Assembly (NCBI RefSeq): GCF_900291465.1
Contig: NZ_LT985808.1
Span: 2,537,184-2,601,183 of the forward strand
DNA from: Bacteroides sp. Marseille-P3684
GTDB taxonomy: Bacteria; Bacteroidota; Bacteroidia; Bacteroidales; Bacteroidaceae
Direction of reading: 5' to 3'
DNA: 64,000 bases
Each line of letters opens with the position of its first letter. Within the stretch, counting starts at the first letter, position 1. Positions 44,031 through 55,200 of the stretch are shown here, in pieces. Below the pieces are notes generated by a model. The model saw nothing but the letters and a program-made list of their open reading frames with translations. It had not been told where the DNA came from and did no database searches. The translations under genes were made by a program, and so were the position numbers.

Positions 44031-47000
44031 TCAGAATTTCAAGTTAATACCCAGTTTGACAGATTTCGGCTGCATCACCTTCGCCATGTCGAATCCCTGT
44101 GTGGCGCTACTGAAAGCGGAGTTGGCGAACTCAGGGTCCATGCCGAGGTATTCGGTCAGTGTCCAGAGGTTCTCACCCGTCACATAGACCGTACCCGAAC
44201 GGAAGAAGTTCCAAATGGGCTTGTCAAAGCTGTAGCTCACGGTGATGTTCTTCATGCGGAGGTAAGAGGCGTCTTCAATCCAGCGTGAAGAGAAGCTGCT
44301 GTTGCCCATGGGGTCGCCGTAGGTGGCACGGGGGATTTCCGTCTCCTGTCCTTCCAGGTTCCAGCGGTTTGCCACGGCTGCGCTCTGGTTGCCGAAACCC
44401 GACACGGACTCCAGCTGACGGCGTACGGCGTTGTATGCCTGGTTGCCCTTCGAGTAGGAGAACTCGGCAGAGATGCCGAAGCCCTTGTAGCGGATGTGGG
44501 TATAGAAGCCGCCGAAGTAATCGGGAGTGGCGCTGCCCAGTGACACGTAGTCATGGGAGTTGATGATGCCGTCCCCGTTCTGGTCGACGAAGCGGACGTC
44601 TCCTGCCTGGTATGCCTGGCGGTTGCTGTTCAGCAGACCTGCCTGCTCAGCCTCAGCCTGGGTGGAGTAGACTCCGTCTGCCTGCAAGCCGTAGAACTCA
44701 TACGGATGGCCGCCTACCCGGCTGACCACCTGCGAGCCGTCGCTGAAGGAGGTCACCATCTGCTCGTTGTCGCCCAACGACTTGACCTTGCTGTCGGTGA
44801 AGGCGATGTTTCCGCCGACAATCCACTCGAAGTCGCGCAGACGGACGAGCGACGCCTGCATGGAGAGTTCCACTCCCTTGTTGTCAATCCGTCCGCAGTT
44901 GGCATAGTAGGGCGAAGTGCCGTAAACCGACGATTTGGACACCGGCATGATGACGTCTTCGGTGTTGCCGATGTAGTAGTCCACACCCAGCTCGATGCGG
45001 TTGCGCAGGAAGGCAGCGTCGAGACTCAGGTTCATCTGGCGTGTCTTCTCCGGACGCAGATGGGTGTTGGGAATCTGGTTGCGGATGATACCCGACACAT
45101 CCATGTAGGGCGAGCTGCTGTAGTAGGACTTGCCGTAATTCGACGAGAAGCGGCTGTTTCCCGTCAGGCTGTATTCAGCACGCAGGTCCAGGCGGCTGAG
45201 CCAGTCCTTGTCCTGCAATGCCGGCATGTTCTTCACCATCCAGGTGACACCTCCCGCCGGATAGACACGGAAGCGGTTGGTGTACTTGCCGGTAGCCGAA
45301 GAGCCGTCGACCGACATGCTGAACGAACCGGTCAGGATGTTGTTCCAGGTGTAGTCGGCGTGGGCATAGAAGTTCATCCAGTTCCACTTCTCGAGGTAAC
45401 CCTGGATGTAGCGTCCGATGCTTTCGGTGGCGTCCATCACCTGATAGAAGTCGTTCGCCGTGTTCCGGCCGAAGCCGCCATCGTACTCGTGTTGGGTGAG
45501 CAGTGCCTGGAAGCCTGCCATGGCATTCACGGCATGACGTCCTCCGAACACCTTCTTGTAGCGGGCATTCAGGTTGTAGAAGTAGTTCGTGGTCTCTCCC
45601 ACTCCGTCGCGCACGGTGTTGGTCTCCTCTCCGTAGATGTCGGTCACGGGGATGATGGCCTGCTCGTCCTTGCCGGGGATGAACATGTGCTCCTTGTTGT
45701 AGTTGTAATACAAGCCGAAGACTCCGTTCACCGTCACTTCCTGTATCGGGCGGTAGTTGAAGCCCACCTTGATGTTCACGTCATACTGGCGGCTGTTCGC
45801 ATCCAGCGTGTTGACCAGCGCCAGCGGGTTGCTCACGGCGAAGTCCATGTTCTCGCAGATGCCGTAATAGTAGTTGGAGTAGATGGGCGTCACGCTGCCG
45901 TCGTCGTTCTTCTGATAAGGAGAGAGGAAAGGCGAACGGGCGTATGCGGCAAGAATCGGGTTCGTGCGGTCGCTCATGCCCTGCTCCTGGTAGTCGCCGT
46001 CCAGATAGGCAAGGCCGACGGTCGTATAGATTTCGAAGTTGCTGCTCACCGCCACGTTACCGTTCAGCTGGGTGTGGAAGCGGTTCTGGTTCGTCCCCTT
46101 GAGGATGCCTTCCTGCATGGAGTAACCCAGCGAGAGGTCATACTTGGCGATAGCGTCACCTCCCTCCACACGGAACAGGTTGTCAGTCGTGAATCCGTTC
46201 TGATAAATCTCGTCCTGCCAGTCGGTATTGTTGTTGTACAGGTAGCCGTATTTGCTGTTGGCATCCTTCATGAAGGGGAAGTTCGTGAAGAACTCATCCA
46301 TCGTGTCATAGTAACCGATACCGATGTCGGTCAGGTAGGACTTGTAGTCGATGCCATTGAGCAGCGACATGCGCTTGTCGTTCCAGTTTACGCCAAATTG
46401 TCCGTAGTAACTGATTTGCGTGTTCAGGTTGTCCGACTTCGCACCGTCGGTCTCAATCAGGATGACACCGTTGGCACCCATCGAACCGTACATGGCAGCC
46501 TCGGCACCCTTCAGCACCGTGATGTTCTGGATGTCGTCGATGTTGTATGCCTGGAAGATGTCGCGGCTCAGTCCGTTGATGAGCTGCGAGTCGTGGTTGT
46601 CAGGGATGTAAGGCACCCCGTTGATGACCACCAGCGGTGCATTGTTGCCGATGAAGGAGCGCACACCGCGGAGGTTCATGTAGCTTCCCTCTCCCGGCAT
46701 GCCGCTTCCGGCTGTCATCTGCAGGCCGGCAACCTGTCCCGACAAGGCGCGGTCAATCTTCGAACGTCCCAGCACGAAGTCCTTCTTGGTGATGTTCTCA
46801 GCCGACGTGCTCTCCACGTTGTCCTCGATGCGGAAAGGCAGCACTTTTGCCTCGTTGTACTTGAACTCGCCCGTCGGAATCATCACGATGCGCACCTTCT
46901 CACGGTTGTTCAGCTGCTGGTTGATTCCATAGTATCCCGACGCCCAGATGGTCAGTGTGGCTTGCGCCGGGTTCTTGCATTCAATCTGGAAGTATCCGTC

Positions 47001-47174
47001 TTTATCGGTCGTCACATCCGTCCCGTCGGTCACTGACACCACGGCTCCCTCGATCGGTTTGTTCTGGGTAGACAAGACCCGTCCGCTGATCTTGTTGGAA
47101 GCGCTTTGGGCATACACACCCGCAGCAGGCATCGTGAACAGGAAAGAGAATAGTAAAAGATTTATCTTTTTCAT
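44031..47174 (-). CDS. SusC/RagA-family TonB-linked outer-membrane transporter (distal pair)
   Basis: This 1047-residue protein has a signal peptide (MKKINLLLFSFLFTMPAAG to VYAQ), a carboxypeptidase-regulatory-like domain (about residues 28-115, SGRVLSTQNKPIEGAVVSV), a TonB plug (about 120-250 with LRGVRSFIGNNAPLVVINGV and VLKGAEAAMYGSMGANGVI), then the 22-stranded barrel ending in LGINLKF with terminal Phe. It imports glycans using TonB energy. The plug's SusC signature is slightly divergent from that of the second SusC. There is no N-terminal STN/anti-sigma-interaction domain, so trans-envelope signalling is not expected. Confidence 0.95.
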   Translation of the reverse strand: MKKINLLLFSFLFTMPAAGVYAQSASNKISGRVLSTQNKPIEGAVVSVTDGTDVTTDKDGYFQIECKNPAQATLTIWASGYYGINQQLNNREKVRIVMIPTGEFKYNEAKVLPFRIEDNVESTSAENITKKDFVLGRSKIDRALSGQVAGLQMTAGSGMPGEGSYMNLRGVRSFIGNNAPLVVINGVPYIPDNHDSQLINGLSRDIFQAYNIDDIQNITVLKGAEAAMYGSMGANGVILIETDGAKSDNLNTQISYYGQFGVNWNDKRMSLLNGIDYKSYLTDIGIGYYDTMDEFFTNFPFMKDANSKYGYLYNNNTDWQDEIYQNGFTTDNLFRVEGGDAIAKYDLSLGYSMQEGILKGTNQNRFHTQLNGNVAVSSNFEIYTTVGLAYLDGDYQEQGMSDRTNPILAAYARSPFLSPYQKNDDGSVTPIYSNYYYGICENMDFAVSNPLALVNTLDANSRQYDVNIKVGFNYRPIQEVTVNGVFGLYYNYNKEHMFIPGKDEQAIIPVTDIYGEETNTVRDGVGETTNYFYNLNARYKKVFGGRHAVNAMAGFQALLTQHEYDGGFGRNTANDFYQVMDATESIGRYIQGYLEKWNWMNFYAHADYTWNNILTGSFSMSVDGSSATGKYTNRFRVYPAGGVTWMVKNMPALQDKDWLSRLDLRAEYSLTGNSRFSSNYGKSYYSSSPYMDVSGIIRNQIPNTHLRPEKTRQMNLSLDAAFLRNRIELGVDYYIGNTEDVIMPVSKSSVYGTSPYYANCGRIDNKGVELSMQASLVRLRDFEWIVGGNIAFTDSKVKSLGDNEQMVTSFSDGSQVVSRVGGHPYEFYGLQADGVYSTQAEAEQAGLLNSNRQAYQAGDVRFVDQNGDGIINSHDYVSLGSATPDYFGGFYTHIRYKGFGISAEFSYSKGNQAYNAVRRQLESVSGFGNQSAAVANRWNLEGQETEIPRATYGDPMGNSSFSSRWIEDASYLRMKNITVSYSFDKPIWNFFRSGTVYVTGENLWTLTEYLGMDPEFANSAFSSATQGFDMAKVMQPKSVKLGINLKF

Positions 47175-47194
47175 GATTCGTTAGTTTCTTAGAA

Positions 47195-48889
47195 TTAATA
47201 ACAGTTCTTTGTCGGTTTCAGACACCAGTGGTGCAACCAGAGGTTGGTGACACTGCTGCCCTCGCCCGAGAAGCGCAGCTCGATGGGCTTGGCTTCCGTT
47301 CCAGTGATGGTGATGGTGCCCACCTTCGTTCCGTCGCGGTCATACTTGCTGGCATTCTTGTTACCGTCGCTCGTAGCCTTCTTCGAATCGAAGCCTTCGG
47401 GATAGCCCTGTCCGGAACGGTCGTAGTGATAGCTACTACCTGCCAGTATGCTGGCAGCGATGGTCTGTATCTTCTCGCCGTTGACATAGACGGTGATGGA
47501 ACCCAGCTGCTGGCTCTTCGCCTGCTCGAAACCGAGGCAGAGGTCATACTCGCCCGGCGGGATGTTGTAGGGGGCTGTCACGTGTCCGGAAGGTGACGAG
47601 GGGGCTTCCTCATACTTGAACGGTGTGAACTTCAAATCATAGGTCTTGTTGTCCGGGTCAGTCAGTGTGAAGGACAGGACATAGTAGTAGTCACGCAGGG
47701 GGAATCCTCCCTGAGGCCATCCCAAGCCGGTCATCAGACCCGACTGACGGATTTTCTCAAAGCTCAGGTTCTCCGTCACGAAGTATTCCTGCTTCTCGGA
47801 GTCGGTCAGCTTCTCGTAGTAATTGTAGTAGTCCTTCAAGCGGAAAATCAGCACGTTGGTCGGGATGTGGATTTTCTTCACGTAGTAAGCCGTACCGTTA
47901 CTCATGGAGACGGGGTTGTCGAGATCCACTTCCTGCACCGTCGTACGCCACTGGGTGCTGAAGACCGAGCTGAGGTCCTCGTTCTCCTCAAAGTCTGCCT
48001 TGGTGTAGACCTGGTTGTAGAACATCGACTGGAGAATCCAGTTCTGCAGCACGGTATCCTCGCGCTCCAGCTCCCATTCCGCCAACTTCTGGTGAGCCAC
48101 TTCCATGGCTTCGTTGATGACCTCGTTGGAGGGGATGAGCATGGTGGCGGTCACGTTCTCCGACATGAGGTTGAAGCCCTTGTTCTCAAAGTAGGGAGCC
48201 TTGACCACGAAGACGGAGTCATAGATGTTGTTACCCGTATTGTCCACACCGATGATGGTCGAGTTGAACTCATCGAACACCCGTTCGTTGCGCTTCAGGA
48301 CCATCTCGCGGAAGATGGAGTAGTCATCGCCCAGGTTCTCGATCATCTCATACATGCTGCGCGGTGCTTCCACATACTGGTCGATGCAGTAGATGTAGCC
48401 GTTGTTGGTCTTCACCGTCTTGGTCACCGTGGCATTGTTGAACTTGATGACGGTTTCTCCCTGTTCGTTCTCCGTCTTGGAGATGTTCAGGTACTTGCCG
48501 TTCCACATCAGGATGCGTTGTCCGTCCTTGATGTTGGACGGGGAGACAGAAACGTCGGACACGTGTGACTGTGCCTTGTACAGTTCGTCGCTGTCCACTT
48601 CGCCGTCGGCACGCGAGCCACCCTCCACGGCAAGCACCGTGTAGAGTTGCTGACGCTGCTCCATCTGGTCCACGATGCCGGTTTCTTCCAGCAGCTGGTA
48701 CATGCCTGACAAGGACGGCTCCTGGGAGAGGTATGAGGTGAGCGGCTCGTCGACAATCATCACGTCGGTGTTGTTCACCGTACTTTCACCCGGGGTATAG
48801 TGCTCGTCCCAGGTATCTGAACAACCGGTACCTGTCAGACCGATACCGGCAGCACACAATGCGCTTAACAGATAATATTTTGCTTTCAT
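47195..48889 (-). CDS. FAS1 (fasciclin) lipoprotein with C-terminal beta-rich module, A
   Basis: This 564-residue lipoprotein (lipobox TGTGC after LCAAGIGL) has FAS1-type segments: LSGMYQLLEETGIVDQMEQ with LYTVLAVEG near residues 60-90, a region with NGYIYCIDQYVEAPRSMYEM near 165-185, and a second unit with NVTATMLIPSNEVINEAM near 245. The last 170 residues (from about YYYVLSFTLTDPDN) look like a beta-sandwich with GEYDLCLGFEQAKSQQLGSI, as in carbohydrate-binding modules. FAS1 domains mediate adhesion. In this operon position, a surface glycan-binding lipoprotein is the likely role (inference). Confidence 0.85.
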   Translation of the reverse strand: MKAKYYLLSALCAAGIGLTGTGCSDTWDEHYTPGESTVNNTDVMIVDEPLTSYLSQEPSLSGMYQLLEETGIVDQMEQRQQLYTVLAVEGGSRADGEVDSDELYKAQSHVSDVSVSPSNIKDGQRILMWNGKYLNISKTENEQGETVIKFNNATVTKTVKTNNGYIYCIDQYVEAPRSMYEMIENLGDDYSIFREMVLKRNERVFDEFNSTIIGVDNTGNNIYDSVFVVKAPYFENKGFNLMSENVTATMLIPSNEVINEAMEVAHQKLAEWELEREDTVLQNWILQSMFYNQVYTKADFEENEDLSSVFSTQWRTTVQEVDLDNPVSMSNGTAYYVKKIHIPTNVLIFRLKDYYNYYEKLTDSEKQEYFVTENLSFEKIRQSGLMTGLGWPQGGFPLRDYYYVLSFTLTDPDNKTYDLKFTPFKYEEAPSSPSGHVTAPYNIPPGEYDLCLGFEQAKSQQLGSITVYVNGEKIQTIAASILAGSSYHYDRSGQGYPEGFDSKKATSDGNKNASKYDRDGTKVGTITITGTEAKPIELRFSGEGSSVTNLWLHHWCLKPTKNCY

Positions 48890-48894
48890 AGGGT

Positions 48895-50667
48895 TTATTC
48901 TTCTACAGTGTTTGTGATGGGTTCAAACAGGATATAGTCAATCATGAAACGGTAGTTGGAGTTCGTGCTCGCTGCCGGGTCCTTCATGACAAGCTTGAAC
49001 GTATGGGTAGAGGTCGAGGTGAACTCGATCTCGTCGTATACGACATAGCTAAAGAGATAGGAACCGCCCTTATGCACATCCGGGCTGGTGTACGGATAGG
49101 CGGAAGTGACGTTCTGGTCGTCGATGGAGAATTCCATCTGTCCGCCGTTGCTGCCGGCGGTAGCATTGGCGATGAAGTCCATCGACTTCGCATTGCCGAA
49201 CTGGATGCTCACCTTGTACTTGCCTTTCACGATGACCGGCGTCGTGAAGGAGATCCAGCCGTTCGTGCCGAGGTTGAGCATCAGCATGTCATGGTTCTGG
49301 GCATTCTTCCAGTCGTTGTTCGACTTCGAGGTGAAGTAGATAACGAACCACGACGGCTTGCTCGAACCGGGACGCCAGGGGCTCGGATTGTTCAGGGAGA
49401 AGTCATAGAGTCCCAAGGTGCTGACGTCGGCATTGCCTTCGGTCGTCTCATGGGTGGTCTGGAATTTCATCTCTTCGAAGTCGCCGTTGCCAGCCTCGAT
49501 CCAGTTCTTGATTTCTTCGTAGTTCGTCACATCGAAGAGGACCGTCTCGGGTTGCGCTTCAGCCACCGGCATGTAACCGTTGACCTGATGCACATAACCG
49601 TTCTTTGCCTGGATGTCGGAACCGTCTTCTAGGAACTGGCAGCGGCTGTTCTCGTCGGCATAGTTCAGATAGAACGCATCGTCAACCAGCGAAACCTTGA
49701 TGAGGGCTTCCGTGTTGAGCGTCTCCCAGTTCTTGGAGGTCGCGTCGTCCGTGTCGAAAGCCTGCATCTTGCCCAGGTTGTAGGCACCCGACAGGATGTG
49801 GTAGGCGACATACTGGTAAAGTGCATTGGAAGGGCTGGTGTAATCGTTGCCCGCCTCCAACTTGGCAACCAGGTCCTGCAGGCTGTTGATGCCCTCCTGA
49901 CGGTAGACATCATCGCTGACGGCAATGACCGTATAATTGCGTTTCAACGTGATGGGCATGCCGTTCGAATCGACCGTATCCTGATAGATGGTGTGGATGC
50001 GCTTGTCCAGTCCCGTCACTTCGACAGCCTCACGGAACAGCTGGAACGGACGCTCGGGCTCACACAGACGCTCGTACACGCTCTGGGTCAACGGAGTCAT
50101 GACGTCCTCCAGGATGTAGACAAAACCATTCGAAACACGGTTTGCCAGCTCGATGACGTGAGCCTCGTTGTTCAGATAGAGCGATTGCAGACCACCGCCG
50201 GCAGTCTCGTCGCCATAGGACAGCGTCAGTTCATCCTCGGAGATGGTCTTGAAGGGCAGCACACCGTCCGACTCGATGAACTTCTGCTGGTCGAGCGTAT
50301 CGGCAAGGACATGGAACTTCACCAGGTCGCGGGCATACTCCTGACCCAGTTCCTGGATGGAGCTGACGCCCTGCTTCTGATAGAAACGCTGCACGGCATC
50401 GTTCGTCGGAACGAAGACCGTGAAATACTGGGTTGCCTGATTCACCGCGTTGTACAGGTCGGCATATTTCATGATGGCGACCCACTCGGAACAATCCTCG
50501 CGGGAAGACAGGTAGGTGGATGCCGGCTGCATGTCATACACCGTGAACGTATCGCCTTCATACGGGTCGTCACAGGCGGTCACCGTGCAGATGAGGGCCA
50601 TCAGGACCAGGACTGCCTTGCCGCACACCCGTTGAAGCATGTTTGTGATTGTGTATTTCGATTTCAT
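48895..50667 (-). CDS. FAS1 (fasciclin) lipoprotein with C-terminal beta-rich module, B
   Basis: This protein starts at 50667 (MKSKYTITNMLQRVCGK) and has 590 residues with lipobox ALICTVTAC. Two FAS1 units are readable: the first with YFTVFVPTNDAVQRFYQ and NGFVYILEDVMTPL (about residues 60-195), the second with YTVIAVSDDVYRQEGINSL and NGYVHQVNGYMPV (about 200-370). The C-terminal 200 residues (PSWRPG-like start, GTNGWISFTTPVIVKGKYKV, and ending FMIDYILFEPI) form a likely jelly-roll or CBM-like domain. It is 25 bp downstream of SusD 2 and 6 bp upstream of FAS1 protein A, so it is clearly in the operon. Confidence 0.87.
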   Translation of the reverse strand: MKSKYTITNMLQRVCGKAVLVLMALICTVTACDDPYEGDTFTVYDMQPASTYLSSREDCSEWVAIMKYADLYNAVNQATQYFTVFVPTNDAVQRFYQKQGVSSIQELGQEYARDLVKFHVLADTLDQQKFIESDGVLPFKTISEDELTLSYGDETAGGGLQSLYLNNEAHVIELANRVSNGFVYILEDVMTPLTQSVYERLCEPERPFQLFREAVEVTGLDKRIHTIYQDTVDSNGMPITLKRNYTVIAVSDDVYRQEGINSLQDLVAKLEAGNDYTSPSNALYQYVAYHILSGAYNLGKMQAFDTDDATSKNWETLNTEALIKVSLVDDAFYLNYADENSRCQFLEDGSDIQAKNGYVHQVNGYMPVAEAQPETVLFDVTNYEEIKNWIEAGNGDFEEMKFQTTHETTEGNADVSTLGLYDFSLNNPSPWRPGSSKPSWFVIYFTSKSNNDWKNAQNHDMLMLNLGTNGWISFTTPVIVKGKYKVSIQFGNAKSMDFIANATAGSNGGQMEFSIDDQNVTSAYPYTSPDVHKGGSYLFSYVVYDEIEFTSTSTHTFKLVMKDPAASTNSNYRFMIDYILFEPITNTVEE

Positions 50668-50691
50668 AATTACTAGCAATTAAAGAAAGGT

Positions 50692-52215
50692 TTATTGTAC
50701 GACGTCATAATAAGGATTCTGCACCAGCAGCTTGTTGGTCTGGATGTCCCATTCGGGAATCGGCAGGAACCAGGCATCATCGTTGCTCAGGGTCGACGAC
50801 AGCCACTTCCGGTTGGCGGTCGTGTTGTTGGTCATCACCAGGTCGATGAACTGGCTCTTGTACTTGAAGTTCTGCTGACGGCCCAGGCGGAGCAGGTCAT
50901 ACCAGCGTTTGCCTTCAGCTGCAAACTCCAGGTCACGCTCTTCCAGAAGGGCGTTGAGCATGTCCAGTTCGCTGGTCTCTGCCACGTCGATGCCCAGGGA
51001 AGTGGTCATGCCGGCACGGGTACGTGTCTGCTCGATGAGGTCGAGCGCCTCCTGCCAGTTGGCAGTTCCTCCCTTGCGAATCAACGCCTCTGCCTTCATC
51101 AGCATGACATCCGCCATGCGGTAGACGATGAAGTTGGCATCCTGGTTGTCACCTTCACGCTTCAGCTCCCACTCGTCGCCCATACCGTTGTACTTCCAGA
51201 TGACCGGGCTGGTCACTTCGGTCGTCGCCGTTTTGTCGTAGCCGAAAGTACCGTAGATACCGCGTACACTGGCACGGGTCTCAGGGTCTTGCAGACGCTC
51301 GGTCATCGTCTCCGAGAAGTAGAGCTTCACGGGAGCTGCGTTCCAGTAGGTCAGGTCGGTCGGACCGCCGCTGGTCTGGTCGAGGTCGCCGTCAAACTGA
51401 ATCTCGAAGATGGACTCGTTGCTGTTGCCGGGATAGAACATGGTGAACCACTGTGCGCTCGACGACATGAATACCGGACGGATGCTCGCCGTCGCATTGA
51501 TGAGGTTGTCGGCATACGTGATGCAGCCGTCATAGTCCTCGCTCCACAGGCAGACGTCCGCCATCAGCGCATAGAGCGCCCATTTCGTGGCACGTCCCTT
51601 GTTCTCCCATGCCTCGGTGTAGGTCTCCTTTGCCGCGTTCGTTGCCAGGGCATCGGTGATGTCCTTCTTGATTTGGGCAATCACTTCGCTCTCCGACGAT
51701 TTTGCCACGTCGGTCGGCATCTGGTCGTCGATATACGGTTCGGTAATCAAGGGGACGTCGCGGAAGTTGCGCACGAGGTAGAAGTAAGACAGGGCACGCA
51801 GGAAGTAGGCTTCCGTCTGGTTGGACTTCATCTGCTCCTCCTTGTAACTCTCGTCCTCACCCATCACGCCGGGTGCATAGTGGAGCACGGCATTGGCAAG
51901 ACCGATGACATTGTAGAAGTTCGCCCACTTCACACACTTGTTGTTGGGGAGTATCTGGAAATCCTGAATCTTCGCCGGGTCTGTCTCGGACGTATTCACC
52001 GAGCCGCCGCGCAACTCACCCCAGTAGAGCATGTCCTTGACGCTGCCCCGCAACAGGTGGTACGACTGTCCCAAGACCGCCTCGACGTCTTCTCTGGACT
52101 TCCAGAACATGTCCGACGTCTGTTTGTCTTTCGGCAGGATGTCCAGGTAGTCGCTACAACCGCTCATGGTCAACATGCTGCCGAACAATGCTATTGCTGC
52201 AAATATTTTCTTCAT
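50692..52215 (-). CDS. SusD/RagB-family outer-membrane lipoprotein (proximal pair)
   Basis: This 507-residue protein has lipobox TMSGC after MKKIFAAIALFGSML, then SDYLDILPKDKQTSDMFW, the standard SusD opening. Family segments include AYFLRALSYFYLVRNFRDVPLI near residue 130, WALYALMADVCLWSEDYDG and FIVYRMADVMLMKAEALIRKGG, and the C-terminal FLPIPEWDIQTN-L-LVQNPYY. It pairs with the SusC 14 bp upstream. It is not closely similar to the distal SusD, so the two pairs probably bind different parts or sizes of the glycan. Confidence 0.95.
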   Translation of the reverse strand: MKKIFAAIALFGSMLTMSGCSDYLDILPKDKQTSDMFWKSREDVEAVLGQSYHLLRGSVKDMLYWGELRGGSVNTSETDPAKIQDFQILPNNKCVKWANFYNVIGLANAVLHYAPGVMGEDESYKEEQMKSNQTEAYFLRALSYFYLVRNFRDVPLITEPYIDDQMPTDVAKSSESEVIAQIKKDITDALATNAAKETYTEAWENKGRATKWALYALMADVCLWSEDYDGCITYADNLINATASIRPVFMSSSAQWFTMFYPGNSNESIFEIQFDGDLDQTSGGPTDLTYWNAAPVKLYFSETMTERLQDPETRASVRGIYGTFGYDKTATTEVTSPVIWKYNGMGDEWELKREGDNQDANFIVYRMADVMLMKAEALIRKGGTANWQEALDLIEQTRTRAGMTTSLGIDVAETSELDMLNALLEERDLEFAAEGKRWYDLLRLGRQQNFKYKSQFIDLVMTNNTTANRKWLSSTLSNDDAWFLPIPEWDIQTNKLLVQNPYYDVVQ

Positions 52216-52228
52216 ATCAATATTCCGT

Positions 52229-55200
52229 TTAGAAGTTTAAGTTTACACCGCAAGTGAACTGGATGGATGCAGGCGTCATCGCCGTATCCTTGGTCAGGGT
52301 TGACGAGGGTTTCACTTCCGGATCTTGTCCTGTGTACTTCGTCCACGTGAAGAGGTTGTAACCCGTCACATAGACATCGACCGTGTTCATCCGCAAACGT
52401 TGCGACAGGGCTTTCGGGAAGCGGTAAGTCAGTGAAAGCGACTTCAGACGCAGGTAGGAAGCGTCTTCCACGAAACGGTCGGAGCCCAGGTAGTTGTAAC
52501 CCTGGTTGTAGAGTGCACGGGGGATGTCGGTCTGGTCGCCTTCGTTACGCCAGCGACGCAACACGGCTGTACTCTGGTTGTCGGCGTTGTACATCGCCTC
52601 GTTGTCCATACGTGCCTGGTTGACCACGTTCATGCCGTAACGTCCGTAGAAGTTGGCTGTCAGCTTCAGGGATTTCCAGGACACCGTCAGGCCGGCACCG
52701 CCGAAGAAGCGGGGTTGCGCACTACCCAGGTAAACGATGTCGTACTGGTTGATGACACCGTCGTGGTTGATGTCCTCGTAGATGGCATCACCCGGGGCAA
52801 CGACTGCCGTACCGTTCCGCATCACGATGGGCTGGCCCTCGATGTCCTTCATGACGTTGCCTTCCGCATCGCGGGCATAGGTTGCCTCCTTGTTCTGGTA
52901 GACACCCAGGTAACGGTAGCCGTAGAAGGAGCCTTGCGGACGACCGACCTCGTTGCGGATGGCGTAGTTGCCGTTGTCGAACGTATATTCTTCGTCGGTC
53001 TTGTTGATGGGGAGTTCGGTAATCTTGTTCACGTTGCGGCTGATGTTGAAATAGCCGGACACGCGCCAATCCTTGTTCTCGTACGCCGTGAAGTCGGTGC
53101 GGAACTCCCAACCCTTGTTGGTCATCTCACCGGAGTTGTAATACTTCAGCTTGTATTCACCGTAACCGGTTGTCGTCGGTACCTTCACATCCTTCTGCAA
53201 CAGGTCGCGGGTGTAGCGCTGGTACACATCGAACGTGAAACGGAGTCTGTTACGCAGCAACGAGATGTCCAGACCGGTGTTGTACTCGGTCGTCGTCTCC
53301 CATTTCAGGCGGTTGAGCTGCATGGTCGTCGGCTTGATGCCGCTCATGTCCATGTAGTTGTCGCCGGCTTCGAACGCACCGATGTAGACACCCGTACCGC
53401 TTGCCGAACGTCCGCTCTGACCGACGCTGAAACGGAGCTTCAGCTCATTCAGCCAGTCGATGTCGCGCATGAACGGCTCCTCGGCAATGTGCCAGGCGAA
53501 CCCCCCGGCAGGGAAGGTTCCCCAACGCTCGGACTTACCCATCGAGGAGTTACCCTCCATGTTGACCGTGGCATTGAACACATAGCGGTTCAGCAAGGTG
53601 TAGTTGAACGCCAGGATACCCGAGAGGGTGCGCTCTTCGGTGTCGCTGGAGGTCAGCTTCTGCACCGTGCTGCCCATGATGGGGTCGGACAGGTCGGACG
53701 AGGCGTTACCATAGGTCATGCTGTTGTAGGCTGCCTTCCGGCTGTCCGTCGTACGGAAGATGGCGTTGGCAATAATCTTGTGCTTGTCGGTCCAGTTCTT
53801 GATGAACATCAGCTGGTTTTCCGAGTTGATGGAGAGCAGGTCGGACGACGCATCCGTACTCAGGTTCGAGTAGCTGTCGGTCCAGGCAAGGCCCGTGGCG
53901 GTCTGCGGGAGGAACTTGCGGTCCTTCTGGTTGCGGATGTTGAGGCTGATGTATGCCTTGTAGGTCAACTCCGGCAGAATCCTGTACTCCACGTTGAAGT
54001 TCATCTTGCTCTCGCGTTGCAGCGTGTTGTACTCGCCGTCGTTGGCAAGGGCAATCGGGTTGTAGTTCCGCGCATCATCGGTCTTATCCAACTTCGCGGG
54101 AGCCGCATCGATGACGGTACTCTCGGTGTTGTAGCGGGAGAAGTACTGGTCGGTGCGCAAGCCCGTCTCGGGGTCTATATAATAAGGTGACTTGTTCGGC
54201 ATCTTGCGGAACGCCTCCTTACGGATGTTGAAGTAGTTGTTGTCGCGGTCGGACTGCGTATAGGAGAAGTAGGCATTGAACTTCAACCGGTCGGAGAAGC
54301 GATAGGTGATGTCCAACGAAGAGTTCAGACGGTTGAAGCCCGTACCGATGGTCGTACCGCCTTCGTCGAGGTAGCCCAGGGCGAAACGGTAGGTCGCACG
54401 CTCGCCACCACCGCTCATCGAGAAGTTGTTCTCCCACGTGTAGGTGTTGCGCTTCACTTCGTCGAGCCAGTTGGTGTTCTGGTGGTACTCGTTGTAGTAT
54501 TCGAAGTTCGGGTCTTCGCCGATTTCCGGGGTATTGTTCAGCAGGTCGAGGTACGTCGTATTGAAGCCGCTGTAGTTCGCACTGTTCCAGATAGCCTCCT
54601 GCAACAGGGCGGTGTACTGGTCGCCGTTCAGCATGGGGATGCTCTCCGGCTCGAACTTGGCGGAATACTTGGTCGAGAAGGAGAAGCGTGTCTTGCCGAC
54701 CGTACCTTTCTTGGTCGTAATCATCAGGACACCGTTCGCGCCCTTCGTTCCCCAGATTGCCGTGGCGGCAGCATCCTTCAACACCTCGACGGAGGCAATG
54801 TCCTGCGGGGAGATGTTGAGCAGGGCGCCCAGGTCGTCGTTGTCGAGGTTGGAGAAGTCGGTGTCATCGCTGATGTCCGACGGATAAGGGATGCCGTCGA
54901 TGACAATCAACGGGTCCGAGTTGGCATTCAGCGTGCTGGTACCACGAATCTGGATGCTGGCACGTGCACCGGGGTCGCCGCCGCCGAGGACGATGTCCAC
55001 ACCGCCCAACTGGCCCTGCAACGCATCTTCCAGCGAAGTGACCGGCGCAACAGCCACCAGCTCTTCGAGGTTCACCTTCTGTGTGGCGGATACCTGTTCG
55101 TGCGAACTGATACCCATCGAGTTCCGGTCAAGACGGTTTGCCGTGATGACCACCTCGCTGACTTCCTGTGTGGCATCGTCGAGCTTGACATCCAGACGGC

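Noticed and set aside
44553..47036. 827-codon open frame on the plus strand opposite the distal SusC
   Set aside because: It is the mirror of a G/C-rich coding frame; the translation is rich in V, H, R and D with no domain, signal peptide or start context, and the SusC frame explains the conservation.
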